Positions 1 to 7,108 of a DNA stretch of 9,680 nt are shown in pieces. The stretch is taken from positions 1-9,680 of the forward strand of contig JABDQT010000156.1 in the NCBI GenBank assembly GCA_013042165.1. Reading direction: 5' to 3'. The stretch comes from Kiritimatiellales bacterium. Lineage in GTDB: Bacteria; Verrucomicrobiota; Kiritimatiellia; Kiritimatiellales; Pontiellaceae. Numbering within the stretch: position 1 is the first letter of the stretch; each line of letters starts with the position of its first letter. The notes under the pieces are model-generated. The model was given only the letters and a program-made list of their open reading frames with translations, was not told the DNA's origin and did not search any database. A program made the translations under genes and the position numbers.

Positions 1-495
1 GTATGGGGTTCCCTTGATGGGCAGATCACGCTCCACCGCGACGCGCGGAATGCCGCGCATGAGGTGGAGGCCAAACTTCAGCCCTTTCGCATGGAGCTTG
101 TCGGCCAGCGGCTTAAAACCGTTCGGGAAGAACAGTTCCGAGGGTTGGACGATGCCGTATTCATTCACGACCACATCCTTGGGGTCGGCATGCTGGGTCA
201 CGGCCAGCTGCAACCCGTCTTTCATCACACTCTCCGGCTTCGAAAACCAGCCGTTGTCGATCACGAAATATTCATAGCCATGCGGCGCGAATTTTTCGAT
301 GAAGGCATCCGCTTCCATCAGGGCCCGCTCTTCATAGATGTTGCAGCCATAGCTATCGAAGCTGTTCCACCCGAGCGGCGGAGTCAGCGCGAGCCCCTTG
401 TCGGCAGACGTGTTGCAGGCCATGCCGGATGGATCGTCCGCAAATACCGGAGAGCTGAAGAGCACCCATGCCAGTAGAAAACAGGAGCATTTCAT
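1..495 (-). CDS. GH27-like alpha-galactosidase, N-terminal part (cut by window edge)
   Basis: The first 165 codons of a secreted glycoside hydrolase are visible; the rest lies beyond base 1. Residues 1-20 form a Sec signal peptide (MKCSCFLLAWVLFSSPVFA, then DD, an A-x-A type site). At about residues 37-49 comes TPPLGWNSFDSYGC, the hallmark start of the GH27/GH36 (clan GH-D) alpha-galactosidase barrel, followed by YEYFVIDNGWF (second strand) and GLKFGLHLMRGIPR. Ordinary GH27 enzymes have a GLKFGIYSD-like segment there; the HLMRGIPR variant belongs, as far as I recall, to a divergent bacterial branch, so the substrate may differ from simple alpha-galactosides. The nucleophile aspartate would lie past the visible end. 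I prefer the ATG at 495 over an in-frame ATG at 507 because GAGG (502-505) sits six bases before it. The gene begins 39 bases after the CE1 esterase stop, so it is probably in the same operon. Confidence 0.85.
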   Translation of the reverse strand, partial: MKCSCFLLAWVLFSSPVFADDPSGMACNTSADKGLALTPPLGWNSFDSYGCNIYEERALMEADAFIEKFAPHGYEYFVIDNGWFSKPESVMKDGLQLAVTQHADPKDVVVNEYGIVQPSELFFPNGFKPLADKLHAKGLKFGLHLMRGIPRVAVERDLPIKGTPY

Positions 496-501
496 CGCAA
501 G

Positions 502-505
502 CCTC
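502..505 (-). promoter_or_regulatory. Ribosome binding site deciding the GH27-like gene start
   Basis: GAGG on the minus strand with a 6-base spacer to the ATG at 495. It overlaps the alternative in-frame ATG at 507, which has no purine-rich sequence ahead of it. This favours the shorter start. Confidence 0.5.
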
Positions 506-534
506 ATGGTTCGTGATTGATTTTCAACATGCGA

Positions 535-1605
535 TCATTGGAACAGCAACGGCAGCGTCTCCGCCAGATACTCCCGCCAGTTGATCCAGGTATGCGCCCC
601 TTCAGAGCCCTTAAAGGAGTGGTGGATGCCCGCCTTTGTGAGCTCGTCATGCATTTTTTGTACGCGGCCGAATCCTCTGTCGAGTTGACCGCAGGCCACC
701 CAGAACAGCTTGAGTTTTTCATTTGCTGCAGCCGGATCAGCGGCCAGTGCGGCCATCACTTCGGTGTTCCGGCCCGAGGCACTGAAGATACCGACATGAC
801 TAAAGAGGTCGAGATGGCCCAGGCCGATGCTGAAGGCCTGCCCGCCGCCCATCGACAGGCCCATAACAGCCCGGTTCGGCTGATCGGTCTTTACCTGAAA
901 CCGTTTTTCAACAATCGGCATAATCGTTTCCAGCAGATCCTCTTTAAAGACACTGGGCCTCCGTCCGTCGGCCCCGGCCGGGGAAGCGGGTTTATAGGCG
1001 TGTCCCTTCGGCATCACGATAATCATCGGCTTCATCTTGCCATCGGCCAGCAGGTTATCCGCCATCATATGCGCCCGGCCATACTGCACCCAGCTGCTCT
1101 CCACTTCACCATTGCCGTGCAGCAGGTAGAGCACGGGAAGCCGTTCTTCCTGATCCGGCCGATAGCCCGGTGGGGTGTACACCGTGAACCGCCGTTGGTC
1201 GCCCGCGGCCTTCGAGTTATAGGTAATGCTGATTACATCCCCATGAGGGACGTCGCGCATCTCCCACGGCATGGGCGGATTGCCCAGCACTTCGATAGAA
1301 CCGGCAACGGCCCGGCGGCCCACTTTGAGTGCGGTATTGGCCGCATCGATCGTTTTCACGCCGTCCACCATGAACGAATAGGAATAGATCTGCGGTTTGA
1401 GCTGGATATCCAGCGTCCAGACCCCCTCGTCGTCCCGAACCATCGGCACATGGCCGCCTCCCCAATCGCCTCGTAGCAACACCTCCGATGCCTTTGGAGC
1501 GGTCAGCTTAAACGTGACGTTACCGTCCTTCGAGACCCATGGAACCGCACTGCAGATGGTTATGCATCCCAAAAAGGCCAGTGTAAGGTGATATTTAATT
1601 TTCAT
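535..1605 (-). CDS. CE1-family esterase with N-terminal CBM48-like domain (feruloyl/acetyl-xylan esterase type)
   Basis: A 356-residue secreted serine esterase. Residues 1-20 are a signal peptide. Residues ~22-107 form an early-set beta-sandwich like the N-terminal domain of esterase D/Fes-type enzymes (VTFKLTAPKASEVLLRGDW, then YSYSFMVDG). The alpha/beta-hydrolase domain follows: oxyanion-hole LLHGNG (161-166), nucleophile Ser251 in GLSMGG, likely Asp309 in CGQLD, and His338 in GAHTWINWREYL, the H-x-W-x-x-W-R ending typical of CE1 esterases. The family releases ferulate, acetate or similar esters from plant or algal polysaccharides; the actual acyl group cannot be read from the sequence. Its ATG overlaps the stop of the upstream beta-helix gene as ATGA (1602-1605), with only a weak AAGAG-like Shine-Dalgarno, so it is probably translated by coupling. 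Length is normal for this two-domain architecture. Confidence 0.88.
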   Translation of the reverse strand: MKIKYHLTLAFLGCITICSAVPWVSKDGNVTFKLTAPKASEVLLRGDWGGGHVPMVRDDEGVWTLDIQLKPQIYSYSFMVDGVKTIDAANTALKVGRRAVAGSIEVLGNPPMPWEMRDVPHGDVISITYNSKAAGDQRRFTVYTPPGYRPDQEERLPVLYLLHGNGEVESSWVQYGRAHMMADNLLADGKMKPMIIVMPKGHAYKPASPAGADGRRPSVFKEDLLETIMPIVEKRFQVKTDQPNRAVMGLSMGGGQAFSIGLGHLDLFSHVGIFSASGRNTEVMAALAADPAAANEKLKLFWVACGQLDRGFGRVQKMHDELTKAGIHHSFKGSEGAHTWINWREYLAETLPLLFQ

Positions 1606-4600
1606 CGGTCGGTGCTCTTGATTTGAATATCTAAATTCGGACCTTCGCTGCGCGTGCGGGAAAATTCGTCAAGGGCGCTGATCTTTTTGTCGCCGATCAC
1701 GAGGTCTTTAATCACAATCCTGCGCATCACATCATCGGGCGCTTCCGGCCGTCCACCGAAGATACTCTTCCAGTTCTGTCCCATGGGCACCTGTATGTTG
1801 TCAAACGTGATGTCCTCTGCGCCGATCATCTTGTTGTGGCGCGTGCCGGTCATCGGCGCGAATTGGAACAGCGGATTGACGATAGTTTCAAAATAGATGT
1901 TCTGCATCACAATATCGGCGATATAACTGAAATTGTGGTTGCCTCTGTCATGATTAATACCAAGCCAGAACCCGCCGCGCATGGGGTTGTATTGCCCCTT
2001 AGATAAGTTGGCAACCCCGGTAGACCCGTAGCGGCCATCGATGACGGTTACGTTACGAACGTGCGCGTGTCCGAGGGTGTTGCCATCACTGGGCATAGAG
2101 CGGGCGAAGCAGAAGGTATTGGCATTGTTCTGCTGCCAGGCAAACCAGCCGTCGATATCCAATCCGTTTTTGATATACGTTCCATCGTCCTGCTCGACGC
2201 TAAAGAAATTGCGGCGCACCATGCCCCATTGCGAAGCATCGGTGTTGCCGTGGAAGCCGTAAAGCGTTTTGACATTGGCCAGTAAAGACGGGGCCCCGAA
2301 AAAGTTGGCCGAGTGGAAGTGCCTGCCGACGAAGGTCAATCCCTCCAACACGCCATTCCGGCCGGATCGATCCACCAGAATAATATAGCCGGGTACAGTT
2401 TCCTGACCCTTATACCATTCCATCTGCTCACCGGAAAAAATGCCGCGGCCGCGGATGGTAAAGTTTTCAATCGAACCCAGGAACTCTTGTGCGGCTTTGT
2501 TGGAGCGCCCCATATATACATAATCATCCGCATTCTGGTAGCCCTTCTTGAAGGCGCGGAAATCAAAGATCTCCTTATTCTGCGTAATCAGCTTGGTTCC
2601 GTAGGCGTGATTGTCGGCGTTGTCCCGGTTCACACCACGAATCGTCCCTGCAACATAGGCGTCGCCGGGAATATAAATGGTCTGATCACTGAAAACGGGG
2701 AAAAACATCCCGATATCATGGTAGCCGGGCTCAAAATAGATCACGCGGTGATCATCGAGTTTCTTGCGATTTTTGAGCGTTTTAAAATCATCGCTGGTTT
2801 TAATGGTCAGCACGGCCTTGTCGGAAGGATCGGGCGCGGGTTCCTCCGCCGGATTTCCGAAAATAAACAGCGGCCGCACCCAGTCGCCGTTGACGATAAT
2901 GGCGATGAATTGCGGACCGGATAATGTGAACGAGAAGCTTTTGCGATCCGCAGAGTAGGTTGGCTTAATGCCGGCCGCCGACGGCATGATCAGTGCCTCT
3001 TTGATGACCGGCGCACGTTCTTTCATTGTGACGGTTACTTCCACCGGCCCGCGATGTGTAAAATTGCAAAAATGTTCCGTTAGCATCGGGGGTGGATTGA
3101 CCAGGCGTTGGCCTGTGTTCATCAACGTGCCGATATTTTCGTAGACGGGCACGTCGGCCCCCGGTGTGCCACTGCTTTTCTGGGACACGAACACCTCATA
3201 ATCCGGTGAATGCAGTGTGTACATGCGCGGGTCGTTGACGGCCGCATAGGTCTGCAGGAAATCGCCTTCAGGAGCGGAAATGGTCTTGATCCCCTTGAGG
3301 CTCGCGCCGGTGGCCTGATTGCCATACGCAGCGGACAGGGTTTTCGGGAAATCGGGATCATTTTTTTGTTTAGCACTCGGATAGGCTACCTGATGGGCAA
3401 CGTCCCACCCGTACAGATCTCCGTCTTGATCGCGACGTGGATATTTCTTGTCCGGATTCTTAACCGCATCGACTTGGGGGTAGTTGCGCTTCGGCGCTTG
3501 GGCCACTGGGCGTTTGCCTTCTTTGATGGTTTTGTCACCCAGGGTCACGTTATAGGCACATTGTTCAATCGTGGGGCTGAAGACTGCCGGCTCCCCGTTC
3601 ACCGTAATATCCTGCACGCTGACATTTCGAACGGGGGCCTCCTCGCTGAAACCAAATGCGGAAACCGCAAGAGAGGGCGTATCGTTCAGTGCAGTGATCT
3701 GGATATCGCTGACCGTCACATCCTGGATGCTGCCTTGATAATCTCCGCGCCGGTAGGGTGAAAAGCCGACCCCTAGGCCGACCAGCTGAGCCTTTGGTTT
3801 TCTTCCGGTGTAAAAGGCTCTGATGTTTTTGACGTTGAAGTTTTTCAGATTGCCGAAATGCGCCTGGCGGATGGAGAACAGGGGATCCCAGTCGCCGACC
3901 ACGGTAGAGTCCTCAATAGTGATGTTCTGGAGGTCATCAAGAATACGATCACCAAAATAAAACGGAGTTTGCTTCTCTAGACCAACCAGCAGGTTGCCGC
4001 TGAAGGTGACATCCGAACCGAATGCAGTGAGAACACGGGTATCGGTCGAAACATAGCAATCCTTCACCGTCGACTGCGAGCCCACGCAGATACCGCCGAA
4101 TCCCTTTTCAAAATTAAACACCTTCACATTTTCAACGAGCGTGTTACTGCCATTACCCACGATCGGCTGCTGGGAGGGATAGATGATGGTAATGCCCTTG
4201 ACGATCTGGTTGTCGGCCGGTTCGCGGTTAAAGCCGCCGAGGTAAATCGAGTTACTCCAAAAGCGCAGCGGACGGGGCAGGAAATTATAGTTCGGGCCCT
4301 CGGTAACCTGATTGTAGTCGCTGGACAAAATCCCGCGTCCGAAGATCTTCACCCCGGATGCTCCGGCGGTATCCGCCCCCGGCGGGCAGGTGAAGAAGCC
4401 GCGCACATAGGCACCCGGTGCCAGATAAATCTGCAGCCCCGGCTTCAGCGGAAAGGCGTCGCCCATCTCATGGAGACCGGGAGCAAAACAAAGGGTTTTC
4501 CTGGCTGTGTTTTCGTATTTTTCACGAGGGGTTCCGGGCCGAATCACAAAGGTATCCGCGCTCTTAATATCCGGTAGATCCTGCTCGGGATGTTCAGCAA

Positions 4601-5102
4601 ATATAGTCAGGCGGCGCGAAAGGTCATTATTGAGAACCAGCAGATACTTGTGTCCGGCGGTGGCGGCAAACGAAATCTTGTCGCCGCGAATGACATGCTC
4701 GACGGCGTTGCCAAGCTCATCAATCAGCATCACCTGATCCAGCGGCAGCGGATCGGCCAGCTGCCCCACCGTGATTTTTACGGGCTGGTCCGTCTCAAAG
4801 GAGACCCACGATTCACGCGCCTTTTTGATCACCTTTTTGCCCAGATCATGGACGACGTTCCTGACAATGACCTTCTTCTCGCCCAGAAACTCAACATCCG
4901 CGGCAGGCAGATAGTTTTCTCTGTGTTCGTTCAGCGACATAAAAAAAACGAATGCCTTCTGACCGTCCACGTGAACGGCAAAGTCGCTGCTCTGGTCGAT
5001 CCCCGCCGGAGCAGAGTAAATTTTCGCCGCACCAAACGATATGACGGGAGCGCCCGTCGTTAAAATCATGGCTAGTGTTATCAATACATGCTTCATACTC
5101 AT
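1602..5102 (-). CDS. Secreted tandem beta-helix glycosidase-like protein (GH28/GH49 type, two units)
   Basis: A 1166-residue protein; residue numbers here count from an in-frame ATG at 5150. After a signal peptide (MSMKHVLITLAMILTTGAPV, ~17-41) come two consecutive units. Unit 1 has a beta-sandwich (~45-200, ending LTIFAEHPEQDLPD) and a right-handed beta-helix (~215-540: YLAPGAYVRGFF, GVKIFGRGILSSD). Unit 2 repeats this: sandwich ~640-785 (ending PLFIFGNPAEEPAPDP) and helix ~800-1165 (YIPGDAYVAGTI, FTIRGRGIFSGE). This architecture resembles GH49 dextranase-like and GH28 polygalacturonase-like proteins (clan GH-N). Unit 2 has NTD (969-971) and EQDDGT (986-991), matching the NTD/DD acids of that clan; unit 1 lacks them. 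A charged linker (~545-640) joins the units. I chose ATG 5102 over 5150 because GGAG at 5111-5114 lies eight bases before it and the signal peptide then begins cleanly. Substrate is unknown; pectin, dextran or a sulfated galactan are all possible. Confidence 0.8.
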   Translation of the reverse strand: MSMKHVLITLAMILTTGAPVISFGAAKIYSAPAGIDQSSDFAVHVDGQKAFVFFMSLNEHRENYLPAADVEFLGEKKVIVRNVVHDLGKKVIKKARESWVSFETDQPVKITVGQLADPLPLDQVMLIDELGNAVEHVIRGDKISFAATAGHKYLLVLNNDLSRRLTIFAEHPEQDLPDIKSADTFVIRPGTPREKYENTARKTLCFAPGLHEMGDAFPLKPGLQIYLAPGAYVRGFFTCPPGADTAGASGVKIFGRGILSSDYNQVTEGPNYNFLPRPLRFWSNSIYLGGFNREPADNQIVKGITIIYPSQQPIVGNGSNTLVENVKVFNFEKGFGGICVGSQSTVKDCYVSTDTRVLTAFGSDVTFSGNLLVGLEKQTPFYFGDRILDDLQNITIEDSTVVGDWDPLFSIRQAHFGNLKNFNVKNIRAFYTGRKPKAQLVGLGVGFSPYRRGDYQGSIQDVTVSDIQITALNDTPSLAVSAFGFSEEAPVRNVSVQDITVNGEPAVFSPTIEQCAYNVTLGDKTIKEGKRPVAQAPKRNYPQVDAVKNPDKKYPRRDQDGDLYGWDVAHQVAYPSAKQKNDPDFPKTLSAAYGNQATGASLKGIKTISAPEGDFLQTYAAVNDPRMYTLHSPDYEVFVSQKSSGTPGADVPVYENIGTLMNTGQRLVNPPPMLTEHFCNFTHRGPVEVTVTMKERAPVIKEALIMPSAAGIKPTYSADRKSFSFTLSGPQFIAIIVNGDWVRPLFIFGNPAEEPAPDPSDKAVLTIKTSDDFKTLKNRKKLDDHRVIYFEPGYHDIGMFFPVFSDQTIYIPGDAYVAGTIRGVNRDNADNHAYGTKLITQNKEIFDFRAFKKGYQNADDYVYMGRSNKAAQEFLGSIENFTIRGRGIFSGEQMEWYKGQETVPGYIILVDRSGRNGVLEGLTFVGRHFHSANFFGAPSLLANVKTLYGFHGNTDASQWGMVRRNFFSVEQDDGTYIKNGLDIDGWFAWQQNNANTFCFARSMPSDGNTLGHAHVRNVTVIDGRYGSTGVANLSKGQYNPMRGGFWLGINHDRGNHNFSYIADIVMQNIYFETIVNPLFQFAPMTGTRHNKMIGAEDITFDNIQVPMGQNWKSIFGGRPEAPDDVMRRIVIKDLVIGDKKISALDEFSRTRSEGPNLDIQIKSTDR

Positions 5103-5110
5103 TATCGCTT

Positions 5111-5114
5111 CTCC
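5111..5114 (-). promoter_or_regulatory. Ribosome binding site for the tandem beta-helix gene
   Basis: GGAG on the minus strand, 8 bases before the ATG at 5102. It falls inside the longer reading frame that opens at 5150, and so argues that translation begins at 5102 and the mature signal peptide starts MSMKH. Confidence 0.55.
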
Positions 5115-5121
5115 ATTTACA

Positions 5122-5135
5122 GCATCAGAAGATGC
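5122..5135. other. Small intergenic inverted repeat
   Basis: GCATC-AGAA-GATGC, a 5-bp stem with a 4-base loop, located between the alpha/beta-hydrolase stop and the ribosome binding site of the beta-helix gene. There is no T-run after it, so it is not a convincing terminator. It may be chance or a minor mRNA structure. Confidence 0.2.
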
Positions 5136-5168
5136 CGGCTTCCCTATCACAATTCACACTCACGAATT

Positions 5169-5984
5169 TCACTCCGCAGTAAACACCTTTTTTTGAGCGA
5201 ATAACCAGTCGGCTAATTCAGGAAAAAAAAGATCGTTAAACGCGTATTTCCTTGCGGAATTATGGTTTCCTTCCGCGATTTCAGTAAACTTCATGTTTCC
5301 AAACGGTGGTGCCAAAAAAGAGTATACGAGTTTATCTCTCTCCGGGTGATCGTTTGCCCCATGAAACGACCATAAAGGCAGATGTTGGACAACCATCGCT
5401 TCTTTCTTGTTCGAGGCGGGAGCCCGACCTGCCGTGATGACTGCGGCCGTCCAATACTGCGGTTCACTGAATAGTGATATATACGCTCCTGCAGCGCCCC
5501 CGGAATTCCCCGTTAGATATTTCCGCGTCATATCGATAGAATAGTTCTTCCCGAAAACATCATCAATCAGGGTATATAGGACCTCTAGTTTTTGCTTTGT
5601 CCAAAGCCCGTTCGATTGAGGCGCCAACACGATACATTTATAATCCGGCCGACCTTTCTGGTAGGTCGTAAACACAGTAGGCTGGATGTGTGGCTTACCC
5701 GCTTTTATGATGTGTTTTAGATTATCCGTGCCCACCCCTCCTCTTCCATGCAAATAAACGACGATGGGATATTTTTGATTTGGATTATAATCATCCGGAA
5801 CAAAATACCGATAAGGCATGATTATTCCTGTATTGGTAACGCATCCCGCCCTAAATCCTGCAACCAGTTCCTCGGAAGCCGCCGGTGCTGCCAAGGTACT
5901 ATTCAAAAAAAATAAATTTAATAGCGACAGAAAACCGCTTAAGGCCGTGCGCTTTAGCATCCCTGTTCGATGGCTCACATCCAT
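5169..5984 (-). CDS. Secreted alpha/beta-hydrolase, PHB-depolymerase/CE1-like esterase
   Basis: A 271-residue protein with a signal peptide (hydrophobic stretch ~14-32, cleavage around LAA-PAA). The fold is an alpha/beta hydrolase of the LpqC/PHB-depolymerase or prolyl-oligopeptidase-like kind: YPIVVYLHGRGG (72-83) supplies the oxyanion hole, Ser161 in GNSGG is the nucleophile (G-x-S-x-G), Asp212 in FHGAND and His241 in EGNHNS complete the triad. Such proteins often deacylate polysaccharides; no specific ester can be named. An AAGGAG (5996-6001) lies 11 bases before the ATG, a slightly long spacing; a second ATG at 5960 has only a weak AGGG ahead of it, and would keep the hydrophobic core. 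The gene and its upstream gap are visibly richer in A/T than the neighbours (21-26 G/C per 60 bases in three lines I counted, against 36-42 elsewhere), which suggests a separate origin. Confidence 0.85.
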   Translation of the reverse strand: MDVSHRTGMLKRTALSGFLSLLNLFFLNSTLAAPAASEELVAGFRAGCVTNTGIIMPYRYFVPDDYNPNQKYPIVVYLHGRGGVGTDNLKHIIKAGKPHIQPTVFTTYQKGRPDYKCIVLAPQSNGLWTKQKLEVLYTLIDDVFGKNYSIDMTRKYLTGNSGGAAGAYISLFSEPQYWTAAVITAGRAPASNKKEAMVVQHLPLWSFHGANDHPERDKLVYSFLAPPFGNMKFTEIAEGNHNSARKYAFNDLFFPELADWLFAQKKVFTAE

Positions 5985-6123
5985 ATTCGTATAAACTCCT
6001 TATGATGCACCTGATATCGAGATAACCCGGCGAAGAGATTCACTTTATTCTTCACTCTATCGTTGTGGTTTCAGGCGATCATAACATCGCCATTTGCACA
6101 GCGTCTTTTATTCTTATACTCCA
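5985..6123. other. Intergenic gap with a 6-bp hairpin
   Basis: The 139 bases between the SGNH esterase stop and the alpha/beta-hydrolase start hold a perfect inverted repeat, GGCGAT-CATAAC-ATCGCC (6074-6091, 6-bp stem, 6-base loop), and the AAGGAG ribosome binding site at 5996-6001. No U-tract follows the hairpin on either strand. I see no promoter that I would defend, although the gap is A/T-rich and long enough to hold one. Confidence 0.35.
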
Positions 6124-6900
6124 TTATTCACTCATCTCCAGATGCGCTTGAGCAAAGCGCTCCCCGAGAGTCCAGATACCCTGTGTAGTAAAGTGGATAC
6201 CTTCATACTTTGGTAAATCATTGTTGTCAATCAGTGCGGTAAACGGGACCTCTGCGGCGACGGCGCGAAGATTTTTCTTCAAAACCTCCCGGCCCGGCTT
6301 GCGCTCAATATGCTGATCGAAAAACAGGAAAGGCAGGTTCGGAGCCTGCAGGTCCTTGCGGATGTTGTTGATCAGATTGGTTAGATTCTTTTTATAGGCC
6401 TCTGAAAACTCAAGATAGGATCCATCGCGTTCGGTCTGGCACCACCACATTCCAGAGAGAACCACCTCCCCCACATCCTCCCGCTGCCTGAGTGTTTCGA
6501 TTCCCTTTAGCGTGTCATTGATCACGGTCTCATAGAGCTTCATCTGCGCCCGGCTCGTATTGCCTAGACGATCCAGTTCATCGAGCCAGCCCGGCCGATC
6601 CGTGTCCTTCTCCCAGGCGACAATCGATGTGCCTCCGCAAACGCCCACTTTACAAATGGCAATGATATCATCGGGATAGGCCTGCTTTATGGCCTTCGCA
6701 AAACTCAACTCGGTTCCGAAGATCGTGTTGTTGATGTTGAATTTTGCTTTGGGCTTTTTCAGTTTTATTGGCGCCAGCGGCTCCCATACACCGTCGGAGA
6801 AAGTAATCAGCACCTCCGGATCAATTTTGCGCTGGGCGGCTGTGAGGTCGTCACCATTCCCATTCCCTGCGGCATTGGATTGTCCGGACAGAATAAACAC
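6124..6900 (-). CDS. SGNH / sialate O-acetylesterase-like (SASA domain) esterase, separated from its signal peptide
   Basis: A 258-codon open frame beginning at a GTG. It carries the blocks of the SASA/SGNH carbohydrate-esterase family: FILSGQSNAAG with Ser8 (block I), FGTELSFAKA (61-70, family usually FGPE), KVGVCGGTSI (84-93, block-II glycine), WWCQTERD (152-159, matching W-x-Q-x-E-x-D) and YEGIHFTTQG (232-241) with His236. The family removes O-acetyl groups from sugars. The usual D-x-x-H acid is Glu233 here. The frame opens only two residues before the Ser block, so the real N-terminus is missing: a signal peptide is encoded in the same frame at 6925-6990 but ends in TAG. The GTG at 6900 has no good ribosome binding site. 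The gene is therefore either a fresh pseudogene, a reinitiating cytoplasmic form, or a read-through case; a base error in the assembly is also possible. Confidence 0.75.
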   Translation of the reverse strand: MFILSGQSNAAGNGNGDDLTAAQRKIDPEVLITFSDGVWEPLAPIKLKKPKAKFNINNTIFGTELSFAKAIKQAYPDDIIAICKVGVCGGTSIVAWEKDTDRPGWLDELDRLGNTSRAQMKLYETVINDTLKGIETLRQREDVGEVVLSGMWWCQTERDGSYLEFSEAYKKNLTNLINNIRKDLQAPNLPFLFFDQHIERKPGREVLKKNLRAVAAEVPFTALIDNNDLPKYEGIHFTTQGIWTLGERFAQAHLEMSE

Positions 6901-6924
6901 CCGCGCGGTCTTCTTCGCTGATGC

Positions 6925-6990
6925 CTACGCATGCCCGAATAATGCAAGCACAACGAGTGCCGTAACGATGGATAACGTCTTGTTTTTCAC
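6925..6990 (-). pseudogene. Detached signal-peptide segment of the SASA esterase, ending in in-frame TAG
   Basis: Reading from GTG at 6990 gives 21 codons, VKNKTLSIVTALVVLALFGHA, a clear Sec signal peptide, then TAG (6925-6927), then ASAKKTARVFILSGQSN continuing into the esterase in the same frame. A good Shine-Dalgarno (AGAAGG, 6998-7003) sits seven bases before the GTG. One base change of the TAG (for example to CAG) would restore a complete secreted esterase of about 288 residues. All this is seen directly; the interpretation as a nonsense mutation is inference. Confidence 0.75.
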
Positions 6991-6997
6991 CTTTGGA

Positions 6998-7003
6998 CCT
7001 TCT
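6998..7003 (-). promoter_or_regulatory. Ribosome binding site of the interrupted SASA esterase
   Basis: AGAAGG on the minus strand with a 7-base spacer to the GTG at 6990. Its presence shows that the original start was at 6990 rather than at the GTG at 6900. Confidence 0.55.
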
Positions 7004-7007
7004 TTCG

Positions 7008-7108
7008 TTAAAGAGTAAATGACGAAGGAAGTACGGAAAACAGGACAGGCAACCCAAGCCTATTTCCCTTTTGACTCCAGTAAAAGCTACGTTTCATGGG
7101 TTGAACGC
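7008..7108. other. Gap between the glycoside hydrolase and SASA esterase
   Basis: The bases between the glycoside hydrolase stop and the SASA ribosome binding site contain an imperfect palindrome on the minus strand, CTTTTACTGGAGTCAAAAG (about 7070-7088), with too small a loop for a good terminator and no U-tract. A 29-codon open frame (7008-7097, minus) runs through it without a ribosome binding site. No promoter is convincing. Confidence 0.25.

Noticed and set aside
517..1476. Long plus-strand open frame (319 codons) opposite the CE1 esterase
   Set aside because: It is the antisense shadow of a gene with a full catalytic triad; the product is rich in Arg and His with no recognisable domain and has no signal peptide.
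2313..2924. Plus-strand open frame (203 codons) opposite the tandem beta-helix gene
   Set aside because: Antisense shadow of a beta-helix coding region; sequence lacks recognisable features.
5103..5150. Extension of the beta-helix protein by 16 residues to an ATG at 5150
   Set aside because: The extra residues (MIGKPASSDAVNGEAI) would precede a complete signal peptide, and the GGAG before 5102 lies inside them.
6851..7057. Minus-strand 68-codon frame overlapping the SASA signal-peptide region
   Set aside because: It is out of frame with the esterase and the signal peptide; the signal-peptide frame has the ribosome binding site and makes sense.
7008..7097. Minus-strand 29-codon frame starting MKRSFYWSQKG, between two genes
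   Set aside because: No ribosome binding site before the ATG and no similarity I recognise; chance is the simplest explanation.
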